The translations under genes were made by a program, and so were the position numbers. From NCBI GenBank assembly GCA_038749105.1, contig JBCDIM010000015.1, positions 1 to 64,000 of the forward strand: a DNA stretch of 64,000 bases, read 5' to 3'. The stretch is from JBCCOW01 sp038749105 (GTDB taxonomy: Bacteria; Planctomycetota; Phycisphaerae; Phycisphaerales; Phycisphaeraceae). Shown piece after piece: positions 1-8,735 of the stretch (position 1 is the first letter of the stretch; each line of letters opens with the position of its first letter). A model generated the notes under the pieces. The model was not told where the DNA came from and did not search any database. It was given only the letters and a program-made list of their open reading frames with translations.

Positions 1-3000
1 GATCTGTTCAAACTGCTGCCTCACTAGACCTGAAACCGTCTGAAAGCTGCCAGTATCGTCCATGAGCAGGAACACATCGACTGCAGGTGCTGGACTAACA
101 TTGAGTGGTACAGTGACAGATACTGATGACTCAACAACGCGAGTGAGCGGATCGATTTGTAGAAGTTCCGGCGTAACCACGCTGAACGGTTCATTGGCTT
201 CCGGCGGCAGCACAAAGGTCTCTGCGGGATCGCTCGTGATCTGCGGTGGCCCATTGGGCGAGACAGCGGTCACCACGATCGCATCGTTCGACCGCAGGTT
301 GATTGGTCCATCCCCATCGGCATCGACATCCACCCGGATCACGCGTGAGGTATTGTCGGTTGTTTCAGCCACGGCTTCCAGATAGAGCGTGACCGTCGAA
401 CGGGCGTCGGTTATGCCCAGTTCTGCTGCAGTGTATTCACGGCCTGATTCGATGAAATCACTGACCCCACGGGTCTCGCCAGCGTTCTTGGTCCAAAGCC
501 TTAGGACGCCATCCGAGCTGGTATCGCTCGGATCGGCCGCTGCGTAGCTGAATCGGACGGTGGCCTGCGTGGGGTCCACGTAATCGGAGAGGTCAAGGAC
601 GACGGGGCTAAAGCGGACGCCGGCAGATTGGTCGTCGTCGTTGCCGGCAATCCCGTCGGCGTTAAAGCCGTCGCGGTCGTCAGTGATCCCGTCGCCATCG
701 ACATCCCGGTTATTGACCTCCAGCTCATGGCCCGATAACGAGAGATTCTCCTCAACCGTGTCTTCAGCGGTTGTCCGGTCTGGGGCGAGGGGGCTGTTGT
801 TGTCTGAGTCGATATCGAGATCGACTTGTGGGCTGTAGAGGTTGCCGAAGTGCACCTCTGTAGTCGCTTGGTTGCCCGAAACGGTAACGGTGTGCTGGGT
901 GACGCTGGGGCCGGTGAGTCGCCAACCGTCTTGGAGCACTTCACGGATGACGTAGGTACCGGGTTCGAGACCCGACAGCGTGTAGGTCCCGTCTTCACGG
1001 GTGACCGTCGAGGGCTCTCCAACGTCAAACTGACCGTTGCGGTCAAGGTCTGCGTAGATCGTCCAGCCACTGAGGCCTGGCTCAGTGAAGCGTTGGACCT
1101 CCTGTGGGCCGGTGCCGCCAAAGGTAGCGAAGAGGGGGTCTGTGGAGAGGAAGATCTCGGCGTTCTCGTCGATGTAACGCAGTTCATCCAGGCTGGCTCC
1201 GCTGCCCGCCCCAAAGGCACGCAGCGTGGCGAAGGGGCTTAGCTCATCGTTAACGGGGATGTCGCGGGTGAGTACTTGCACTTCATCGAGATAGTCCGAC
1301 GGGCTCGCCCCGAAGTAGTTGGGGAAACCGTCCGACAGGAAGATGACCGTCCCCCCGCCGTCGGGCGCAAGACCTTCGGGGCCCTCGAGAGCATCCAGCG
1401 CGCTCTTCAGGCCGGCCTCGAAGTTTGTGCGCCCACCGATTCCTCCGCTGGTGCCAATGAGTTTGCCGTCCATGCGCCACCCGCCCTCGATCCGCCGGAG
1501 GATGTTCTCGAGGTCCTCGCCGGGAGCGATCGAACGGACACCCTGATCACCGGACGAGGTGTCCATATCGATAAGGGCGGCAGCGTCTCCAAACACCACG
1601 ACAGAGACCTCTGCCTCGTTACCCGAACCCGCGCCGAAGCCCAAATCAACGAGCTGACGGCTCAGGGCAATGAATCCAGCGATCTGGCCATCCAGAATGG
1701 TCTGCGATAGGCCGTCGTTGTTGATGTCGTTGTCGGGGTCACCCAGCAAGGCACCAACCGGTGTGCCGATGAACTGGTCCTCGACCGTACTCCCTGAGAC
1801 ATCTACCACGAACACCACCTTCGGCGGCACTCCTGGGACGAGCTCGAGCTCTGCGTTCCTGATGCCATCGGCGTTGTAGTCGTGCCACTTGTAGCCATTG
1901 ATCGAGCCCGGCACATATTGCGGGTCTTGAACACTCACGTGCACCACATCGCCCGCAGCAAAGCCCGCAGGCCCGGCGATACCATCGATATCTAGGTCGA
2001 TCGAGATCGCGCTGGATGCCGAAGTCGGGTTGACGCCCTCTATCCATAGGACTGCGACGGGGTAGTTGCTGGTCAGCCCAAGATCGGACGCCGAATGAGT
2101 CCCGCTGGAGACTACTGACCCGCCTTGACTCCCGGTCCATAGGCGTAATGCACCAGACCCGCCGTCTACCGCTTCGTCATAGTTGATGCGAACCGTTGCA
2201 TCGGCGAGGTCGAGTGCGGAAGGCAGGCTCAGCACCAGTGGGACACGGCTGGTGCCGGCGTAGACAATCTTGCCGTCCAACAGGGGATCGCCCTCAAGAG
2301 AGTCTTCGAGATCATTGCCGTCGGGCAGCAGCGTACCGTTGTTGTTGTCACTATCGACATCCGCATCCACGGCAGCGACGCCCGCCGCGATGACGATACG
2401 GTGTGAGTACTCAGCATCCTCGAACACCGACCCGTTGCCGTTCGCGTCCCGTCCCGCGTAGAGCGTGTAGAAGCCATCGGCTCCTGCCGGCAATAGCCCT
2501 TGTGTGGACGCATCGAGGTCTCCGCTCTGTAATACCGTGACGCCGTCGGTATCGACCAGGTCCCATGCGAACGCATCACCGCTGATCGTTGCGGGAGACC
2601 AAATCCCGGAGACCTCGAAAGGCGAAGCACCCGGTCGCGCCGGCAGCGATAACAGTGCTCCACCGCTGCTGTCGGCAGAGATGCCGTCAGTCGTGTCCGT
2701 AATGGTGAGCGAATCAAGCGAGATCCCATCAACCACAAGTGTGGCGGTCTTGCCCGCAGTTGGGTCGGGGCCGCCGCTACCTTCGTAACGGTTCTGAATG
2801 ATGCCATCCGGATCGATAATGGTGTACCCGTCGCCCACGAGATAGTTCTCGCCGCTGGACCACGGCGTACTATCGTCGCTACGGATCAGCGCTCGGTAGT
2901 CGAACTTGCCCGGATCATTCTCGTCGGTTGAATCGATGTAGTCGATCTGGATGACGTACTCGCCGGGCGTCAGCATCCTTCGCTGTGGGATTGTGTCGGT

Positions 3001-5163
3001 GCGGCTCAGCGCGTACTGCCATGGGGTGTCACCGATCTTGATGCGCCACCGTTCTGATTGGCTCGGGCTCCAGTCGCCAATTGTGACCCACAGTGGAACC
3101 AGTTCCGCTCCTGGCAACGGGTTGATATCGCCGCCATAGACCGAGAAGCCGATCCCGCCACCCGCGTTGTACTCTTCCAGGTCGGTCAGCCCGTCGCCGT
3201 CTGTATCCGACGCCAGCGGGTCCCCGCCATACATGTACTCCTGGAGATCGTCCAGGCCATCGCTGTCACTGTCGACGTAGCTGGCGGTTTCCCCGTCATA
3301 GGTGCCGTTTAGGTCTTGAGGGTCCAAGCCAAAAACCAACTCCCAATCGTCGCCAAGGATGTCACCGTCACTGTCCAGATTGACGATCGGATCGGTTCCG
3401 TGAATCAGGTACTCGTCTAGGTTGAAGAGCCGGTCCCCGTCGTAGTCATCGCCGGGGTCATCTGCGATTAGCGGATTGAAGAAGCCAGTGGTGGCCTGGT
3501 ACCGCTCGGCTTCGAAGCCGTCCTCGAACACATCACCGTCGGTATCCACGTTGAAGGGATCGGTGCCGAGCGCCAGTTCTTCGTCGTCAGAAAGCCCGTC
3601 TCCGTCGCTATCGAGTGCCGGCGGTGCCACAGGATTGCCGAGCAGGGCGATCTCCTCTTCCGTCAGGACACGGTCGTACAACCGGACTTCATCCACCAGT
3701 CCATCGAAGAAATCGTCAAGCGAGCCGCCATCGCTCACAGCTCCCACAACGAGGGGTTCAGCAGAGTCGATATCGGTCACGCTGCCGAGGCTCCAACTCG
3801 AAGGACCACCACCGCCCGAACGCCAATCCGTCGAGTCACCGTCCAGGTAGCCGCGGACCTGGCCGTTGGTGCGGTCGACGACGACCACGAGGTGATGCCA
3901 CTGGTCGTCCGTGGGGACATCAACCTCTGTTGAAGCACGCTCCGAACTATCGCCGCTGGAGTTCACTCGGAAGCGGATCTCGTTGGTGGCGTCGGAGAAG
4001 CTGACCGACCAGCCCTCGTGGGTTGAAAATCGGTTGCCCTTCGAGATCAGGATCTGGTCACTGGCCAAGGATCCGCCTTGCGGCCGCTTAAACCACAGGC
4101 TCGCGCTGAAGCTGCCGGAGCCTGGGTCGGATAAATCCGTGCCTTGGGCTGCCCCATCGACCCCATCGAAATCGATGGCACCAGAGACGCGGCCTCCGCT
4201 TGGATCCCAGGACGACCCGCCCACCAGATTCAGGTCATTACTGCCCTGCAGGTCAGAAGCCACAGAGCCTGAAGTGGCGTCAAAACGGTAATGAGCCAGC
4301 AGTCCGGAATCTAACTGCGGAGGGTTAACTAGCGAGAAGGCCTCGCCCGCACTCAGGGCGCGGTCATAGATCCGCACGTCATCCAGCAAGCCTTCGAACT
4401 CGTTGTAGGCATTGCTGCCGTCGCGGACACCGCCCAGTGTGAGTGGATCATCTGTGTCGATGTCCGTGACGCTGCTTAGGCTCGAAGAAGAAGGCCCGCC
4501 GCCGCCCGAGCGCCATCCCACGTTGGACCCGTCGAGATAGCCGATCACTCGGCCTTCCGATCGATCCACCACCATCAAAAGGTGGTGCCACTGATCGTCC
4601 TGTGGCAGATCAATTTCGGTCGAGGCACGTTCTGAGCTGCTGTCACTGGAGTTCACACGCAGACGAATCTCCTGCGTGGCATCAGAGATGTTGATCGACC
4701 AGCCTTCACGCGTGGAGAACCGGTTGCCTTTAGAGATCAGGAATTGATCACTAGAAATCGCACCCCCACTGGGACGCTTGAACCAGAGACCAACGCTGTA
4801 GTCTCCTGAAAGCGGATCTAGCACATCTCCCGCTTCAGCGCGATCATCTGAACCGTCAAGCGTCAGCGCGCCGTCGAACTGGCCGCCAGTGGGTACGAAG
4901 CCAGGCCCATTCAGCAATGTAAAGTCATTACTCCCAGCAATATCTATTGCTGTCGTGCCCGAATCTTCGTCAAGCTGCCAGTGGCCAACGAGCCCGTCGG
5001 AAAGCGTGCTCGAGAGCAGCAGTCTCGGCTCAAGCTGGTCAAACGGGCATGCAATGTTCTTTACTGACGAACGCTTTCTACGAGATCCCATCCACTCCCG
5101 TAAAGGTTCTTTCTTTAGATGAAGACGGCACTGTTTACGCAGATACAACCACCATCTAGGCAT
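1..5163 (-). CDS. Giant LEPR-XLL surface protein with LamG and VWA domains (C-terminus off the window)
   Basis: Reading leftward from the ATG at 5163 the frame stays open for 1721 codons to the window edge, so the C-terminus is missing. Residues 41-51 read FDQLEPRLLLS, the planctomycete LEPR-XLL motif near the N-terminus of very large exported proteins. Two LamG (concanavalin A-like) domains follow at about 55-278 and 289-508 and are clearly duplicates. Calcium-binding DxDxDG repeats lie at about 515-668, a VWA domain (VVFVVDVSGS) at about 1108-1338, and an SdrD-type B repeat at about 1358-1411. A second VWA domain (DVFLLMDDTGS) begins at the edge. The start is preceded by AGGGG. Base composition is less GC-rich than downstream genes. 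Likely a secreted or cell-surface adhesive protein; the ligand is unknown. Confidence 0.85.
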   Translation of the reverse strand, partial: MPRWWLYLRKQCRLHLKKEPLREWMGSRRKRSSVKNIACPFDQLEPRLLLSSTLSDGLVGHWQLDEDSGTTAIDIAGSNDFTLLNGPGFVPTGGQFDGALTLDGSDDRAEAGDVLDPLSGDYSVGLWFKRPSGGAISSDQFLISKGNRFSTREGWSINISDATQEIRLRVNSSDSSSERASTEIDLPQDDQWHHLLMVVDRSEGRVIGYLDGSNVGWRSGGGGPSSSSLSSVTDIDTDDPLTLGGVRDGSNAYNEFEGLLDDVRIYDRALSAGEAFSLVNPPQLDSGLLAHYRFDATSGSVASDLQGSNDLNLVGGSSWDPSGGRVSGAIDFDGVDGAAQGTDLSDPGSGSFSASLWFKRPQGGSLASDQILISKGNRFSTHEGWSVSFSDATNEIRFRVNSSGDSSERASTEVDVPTDDQWHHLVVVVDRTNGQVRGYLDGDSTDWRSGGGGPSSWSLGSVTDIDSAEPLVVGAVSDGGSLDDFFDGLVDEVRLYDRVLTEEEIALLGNPVAPPALDSDGDGLSDDEELALGTDPFNVDTDGDVFEDGFEAERYQATTGFFNPLIADDPGDDYDGDRLFNLDEYLIHGTDPIVNLDSDGDILGDDWELVFGLDPQDLNGTYDGETASYVDSDSDGLDDLQEYMYGGDPLASDTDGDGLTDLEEYNAGGGIGFSVYGGDINPLPGAELVPLWVTIGDWSPSQSERWRIKIGDTPWQYALSRTDTIPQRRMLTPGEYVIQIDYIDSTDENDPGKFDYRALIRSDDSTPWSSGENYLVGDGYTIIDPDGIIQNRYEGSGGPDPTAGKTATLVVDGISLDSLTITDTTDGISADSSGGALLSLPARPGASPFEVSGIWSPATISGDAFAWDLVDTDGVTVLQSGDLDASTQGLLPAGADGFYTLYAGRDANGNGSVFEDAEYSHRIVIAAGVAAVDADVDSDNNNGTLLPDGNDLEDSLEGDPLLDGKIVYAGTSRVPLVLSLPSALDLADATVRINYDEAVDGGSGALRLWTGSQGGSVVSSGTHSASDLGLTSNYPVAVLWIEGVNPTSASSAISIDLDIDGIAGPAGFAAGDVVHVSVQDPQYVPGSINGYKWHDYNADGIRNAELELVPGVPPKVVFVVDVSGSTVEDQFIGTPVGALLGDPDNDINNDGLSQTILDGQIAGFIALSRQLVDLGFGAGSGNEAEVSVVVFGDAAALIDMDTSSGDQGVRSIAPGEDLENILRRIEGGWRMDGKLIGTSGGIGGRTNFEAGLKSALDALEGPEGLAPDGGGTVIFLSDGFPNYFGASPSDYLDEVQVLTRDIPVNDELSPFATLRAFGAGSGASLDELRYIDENAEIFLSTDPLFATFGGTGPQEVQRFTEPGLSGWTIYADLDRNGQFDVGEPSTVTREDGTYTLSGLEPGTYVIREVLQDGWRLTGPSVTQHTVTVSGNQATTEVHFGNLYSPQVDLDIDSDNNSPLAPDRTTAEDTVEENLSLSGHELEVNNRDVDGDGITDDRDGFNADGIAGNDDDQSAGVRFSPVVLDLSDYVDPTQATVRFSYAAADPSDTSSDGVLRLWTKNAGETRGVSDFIESGREYTAAELGITDARSTVTLYLEAVAETTDNTSRVIRVDVDADGDGPINLRSNDAIVVTAVSPNGPPQITSDPAETFVLPPEANEPFSVVTPELLQIDPLTRVVESSVSVTVPLNVSPAPAVDVFLLMDDTGSFQTVSGLVRQQFEQI

Positions 5164-5951
5164 GATGTTCCCCTGAATCTATTAGACCTAGTGCCCTGTT
5201 CCCGGGATATCCAAGACCCGTTCCGGAAGGCGATTTTCTTGCACCTGCAAGCTATCTCCGTCGCAGCAGCGACGCAAGCCCGGAGAGGCGATTTAGCAAA
5301 ATATTGATGCCATAGTCGTACAAAGGGTCAGGCTAGCACGTTTATGATCGAGGCCGCTTGATTCACTTCCGCGATGGCGCTTGTGCGTTGGCATACATGG
5401 GTTAATGCGCTTCTTGGGTCATGTCTGATCGGCGGAAAGCATGCACGGCCATGGGATGGCGGCGGGAGGTGGAATCTCGACTGGCCGTGTTTTTTGTTTG
5501 ACAGCAGAGGTATGGGTCGGACTGAGCGAGAGCAAAGCCGCTCTGAACACCACCCGTTACCCGTTGAGGAAGTGGCTCGCAAGGTGAGAATAAAAAGCCC
5601 ATACCTGTGACGGGTTCCTCAACTCGTATACGGTTAGCACAGACACCCCGCGCAAGGCGGACGCACGTCTACCCGGCGGGTGGTCCCTAATCCTGTCTCA
5701 TTGCTCGTCCGCGAACTCGTGGCGTCGCCGCATGTTCGGCTTCCTTAGCCCGATCAACCGCATCAACCACACGCTAGGGACGAGTCGAGGGTAGTCAATT
5801 GCTTGCCCGATTGCGGCTTCGTAGTGTCTTTATTGACCCCGCACGGGGTCAATTTGAATCAAACCGCAGTTTTGGCGGGGTCAACCAAAACACCAGACTT
5901 GTCTATGCTGTACAAAGACTTATGGCAGCTGTCTTGGCTCGGCTGTACTCT
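5164..5951. other. Gene-poor stretch, probable right end of an integrated element
   Basis: About 790 bases with no convincing gene. The short open frames at 5328-5610 overlap on both strands and have no recognisable product or translation signals. The stretch holds a GTTGAGGAA/TTCCTCAAC inverted repeat near 5563-5625 and the GGGGTCAA repeat cluster at 5832-5884. It is flanked on the right by a truncated tRNA. The most economical reading is non-coding or decayed mobile-element DNA. Confidence 0.4.
5832..5884. repeat. GGGGTCAA repeat cluster beside the tRNA fragment
   Basis: A perfect 9-bp inverted repeat, ATTGACCCC (5832-5840) and GGGGTCAAT (5845-5853) around a 4-nt loop, is followed by a third GGGGTCAA at 5877-5884. 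Three copies within 53 bp, less than 70 bp from a truncated tRNA, fit integrase or excisionase arm sites. A transcription-factor operator is the alternative. Confidence 0.45.
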
Positions 5952-5993
5952 CTTTTAAGCCGCTGGTTCTGGGTTCGAGTCCCAGCCCGGTCA
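5952..5993 (+). pseudogene. 3' half of tRNA-Lys(UUU), likely attachment site
   Basis: The piece has correct spacing for the 3' part of a tRNA: anticodon loop CTTTTAA (5952-5958), 3' anticodon stem GCCGC, 5-nt variable loop, T stem CTGGG/CCCAG around TTCGAGT, acceptor strand CCCGGTC and discriminator A. The upstream bases do not supply the matching GCGGC anticodon stem, a D arm or a GACCGGG 5' acceptor strand, so it cannot be a working tRNA. Duplicated 3' tRNA fragments are the classic scar of tRNA-directed integration. In this orientation the element would lie to the left. Confidence 0.7.
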
Positions 5994-6074
5994 CTTCTCC
6001 TCTCAGATGGCTCGGCGTACAGCCCCACGGGGTTGTCGGTCGGTGCAGGGGTGCAGAGCCCAAAACACGCCGAC

Positions 6075-7103
6075 TCAATCCAGACCGTCGATGACTGCCA
6101 TCGATACGCTGCTGGAGATCGACAGCTGCATGGTGCTCATGCCGGCCGTGGGGTGCTCGAAGGCGATCTCGCCCTGGAGCTTCTGGGTCAGCTCGGTCGA
6201 GGTCGGCCAGCCGGTCGCCCGGTCAAGGATGATCGTGCCGGTCTGGGTGCCGGCCCACTTCGGATTCATCGGTGGGTCGTCGGGGGCTGTGGCCGGGGCA
6301 GTGGCGGTTGCGGTGGCAGGCGCTGTTGCGGGCGCGGGGATGGGGGTGGGGAGAGCTGGGGGGGTGATCTGAGAGCTCAGGCGGAGCGTCGCGCTGTCGT
6401 CATCGAAGCCGGCGAGCCAGAAGCGGGTCTTGATCGCCATGGACATGAACCCGCCGAAGGACTGTTCATCGTTCCAGGTGCTGCCGACACGGATGAGCCT
6501 GCGCGGGTAGACGCCGGCACCGAGCTGCAGGGTCTGCCGGAGGGACTCCTCGCTGAGTTGGATCTCCAGCCCTTGGCGGGCGCCTTCTTTGCGGGCCCCC
6601 TCGGGCAGGTTCATCGCGGCGAGGATCTCCTCGACCAGGCCCTCTTCACCCTGGATCTGTACCACCTGGCCGTCGCGGTTGACCTCCACAAAAAACTCCC
6701 GGTTCACCAGCCCCGCATAGCCTCGGGCGACGGGATGGATCTCGGTGGCGGGCTGCTCGGAGTCGTAGTCGATATTCGCGAACTGGCTGACCTGCTTGAA
6801 CCGGCAGTGCATGTACGTCACCCGGAACCAGTAGCCGCCGGGGACCGACTGCCGATCGAGGACGTCGTACCGCAGCGTTTCACCGATCGTCATCTCCATG
6901 CCGAGGTCCGTCCCGCCCACCTCTTGCTGGGTCTGCCGCTTCGTGATGATGTCGACGGTGATGGACTGCTTGGGCTTGAGCTTCAGGGCGAGCTTGATGT
7001 GCTCTTCCGCCGATGCCGGGGCGGCCGCGAAGATGACCAACACGACGAGCCAAACGGATGGGATGCGGGAGCGGGGGCGAGGGCGAGGGCGAGGGCGATT
7101 CAT
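6075..7103 (-). CDS. Secreted protein of unknown function, DUF6263-like
   Basis: A 342-residue protein with an Arg/Pro-rich N-terminus, a hydrophobic signal segment (about 16-32, VWLVVLVIFAAAPASA) and then a beta-rich sequence. A low-complexity Ala/Pro/Thr linker lies around residues 245-270. The overall pattern resembles the DUF6263 family, but I recognise this only from general layout. It is 78 bp downstream of gltD on the same strand and may be the last gene of the nirA operon, though it shares no obvious function with it. Expected to be periplasmic or surface-located. Confidence 0.7.
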   Translation of the reverse strand: MNRPRPRPRPRSRIPSVWLVVLVIFAAAPASAEEHIKLALKLKPKQSITVDIITKRQTQQEVGGTDLGMEMTIGETLRYDVLDRQSVPGGYWFRVTYMHCRFKQVSQFANIDYDSEQPATEIHPVARGYAGLVNREFFVEVNRDGQVVQIQGEEGLVEEILAAMNLPEGARKEGARQGLEIQLSEESLRQTLQLGAGVYPRRLIRVGSTWNDEQSFGGFMSMAIKTRFWLAGFDDDSATLRLSSQITPPALPTPIPAPATAPATATATAPATAPDDPPMNPKWAGTQTGTIILDRATGWPTSTELTQKLQGEIAFEHPTAGMSTMQLSISSSVSMAVIDGLD

Positions 7104-7181
7104 CGACGGCTCTAAAGGGTGGGGTCGGTGCGGAGATCGATGGTAATCGTAGGGTTGTTTCGTGGCCGAGACCCCAGGGGC

Positions 7182-8663
7182 TCAGGCTGAAACGGCACCG
7201 GCGCGCGACAGGCTCCGGTGAACACGCTCGGCGGCAAGCCGGCCCTCGCGGATGGCCCAGACCACGAGGGACGGGCCGCGGCGCATGTCCCCGGTGGTGA
7301 ACAGGCCGGTCGGCTCGGCGGCGGCGGGGTTGGCGGGGTCGATGCCGAAGGCGTCGTAGAGGTGGGTGCTGTCGGAGCCGGTGAAGCCGATGGCGAGGAT
7401 CACCCGTTGCGCGGGGAGCTCGACCTGATCGGTCACACCGGTCGTGGGGTCGGTGCGGTCGACGAGCACGGCCCGGATGTGCGGGGTGCCGCCTGTCGGG
7501 TCGGCGAGGAACGCGACGGGGTTGATGTTGAACCGGCGGGGGTCTTGCCCGAAGCGGGCGGCGCCCTCGGCGTGGGCGTAGTCGGTCATGAACGCGCCGG
7601 TCGGGCCGGGCCAGGGGTGGCGGTCGTCGCGGTGGTCGGGGGGGGTGTCGCGTCGGGTGATGTTGAGCAGGGAGCGGCAGCCCTGACGGAGGGCGGTGCC
7701 GATGCAGTCGGCGCCGGTGTCGCCGCCGCCGATGACGACGACATCGCGGCCGGCGGCGTCGAGCGTCGGGTCGGGCAGGGGGGTGCCGTCGAGGAGCTGG
7801 CGGGTGGCCGCGGTGAGGTAGGGCATCGCCTGCGTGATGCCGGCAAGTTCCCGACCTGGAAGCCGGACGTCGCGGGGCTTGAGCGCACCGCAGGCGAGGA
7901 CCACCGCGTCGTACTCGGACTGCAAGACCTCGGGGTCGAGGTTGATCCCGACGTGGGCGTTGCAACGGAAGCGGACACCCTCGGCGGCCATGATGTCGAG
8001 CCGGCGTTCGACGACGCCCTTGTCGAGCTTCATGTTGGGGACGCCGTAGGTCAGGAGCCCGCCGGGCCGATCGTCGCGTTCGTAGACGGTGACGGCGTGG
8101 CCGAGGTGGTTGAGCTGGTCGGCGACGGTGAGGCCGGACGGCCCGGAGCCGATGATGGCGACGCGCTTGCCGGTGCGTCGAGAAGGGGGGTTGGGGTGGG
8201 TCCAGCCGCGTTGGTAGGCGGTGTCGCTGATGGCGCGTTCGATGCACTTGATGGCGATCGGCGGGCCGTTGAGCTGGTGGATACAGGCGTCCTGGCAGGG
8301 CGCGGGGCAGAGGCGGGAGGTGAACTCGGGGAAGTTATTGGTGAGGCGGAGGCGGTCGTAGGCGTCGCGCCATCGGCCGGCGGCGGCGAGCTTGTTCCAC
8401 TCGGGGATCTTGTTGTCGATCGGGCAGCCCTGGCCGTAGCCGGACGAGGGCTGGCAGTAGGCGGTGCCGCAGGACATGCAGCGTTCGGCCTCGGACTTCA
8501 CGATGTCGGGCGAGGGCGACGGGTAGACCTCGTACCAGTCGTTGAGCCGGAGGTCGGCGTCGCGTTTGGGCAGCGGCGCGGGCTGGACGGCCGGGGGAGG
8601 CGACACGGCCGTGGCTCCGGCGGCGGTCTGGGTGTGTTCGGCGGTCGCGAGTGAGGGCGGCAT
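7182..8663 (-). CDS. gltD: Glutamate synthase small subunit (NADPH/FAD iron-sulfur flavoprotein)
   Basis: A 493-residue GltD. The N-terminal iron-sulfur domain has cysteines 62, 65, 70 and 80 in CMSCGTAYC and QGCPIDNKIPEWN, followed by an FAD Rossmann motif (GSGPSGL) and an NADPH-binding motif (GGGDTGADCIG). The family oxidises NADPH and passes electrons through FAD and 4Fe-4S centres to the large GltB subunit to make glutamate from glutamine and 2-oxoglutarate. No gltB is in the window. Lying third in the nirA operon, it links nitrite-derived ammonium to glutamate synthesis, or may serve as an electron donor. Residues 1-35 are an Ala/Pro-rich extension. Confidence 0.93.
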   Translation of the reverse strand: MPPSLATAEHTQTAAGATAVSPPPAVQPAPLPKRDADLRLNDWYEVYPSPSPDIVKSEAERCMSCGTAYCQPSSGYGQGCPIDNKIPEWNKLAAAGRWRDAYDRLRLTNNFPEFTSRLCPAPCQDACIHQLNGPPIAIKCIERAISDTAYQRGWTHPNPPSRRTGKRVAIIGSGPSGLTVADQLNHLGHAVTVYERDDRPGGLLTYGVPNMKLDKGVVERRLDIMAAEGVRFRCNAHVGINLDPEVLQSEYDAVVLACGALKPRDVRLPGRELAGITQAMPYLTAATRQLLDGTPLPDPTLDAAGRDVVVIGGGDTGADCIGTALRQGCRSLLNITRRDTPPDHRDDRHPWPGPTGAFMTDYAHAEGAARFGQDPRRFNINPVAFLADPTGGTPHIRAVLVDRTDPTTGVTDQVELPAQRVILAIGFTGSDSTHLYDAFGIDPANPAAAEPTGLFTTGDMRRGPSLVVWAIREGRLAAERVHRSLSRAGAVSA

Positions 8664-8735
8664 CGGTCGGCAGGGGCAGCGGGTTCTCCGGGCCCATACT
8701 CCACTCAGGACCGGCGATCAGGGAATACTTCGGAT

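Noticed and set aside
5328..5610. Small overlapping open frames near 5.3-5.6 kb as genes
   Set aside because: They overlap on both strands, lack ribosome-binding sites or -10 boxes and have no recognisable product.
5799..7115. A 438-codon plus-strand frame starting left of the tRNA fragment
   Set aside because: It reads through the tRNA remnant and then opposite the secreted-protein gene; its Gly/Asp/Val composition is that of a shadow frame.
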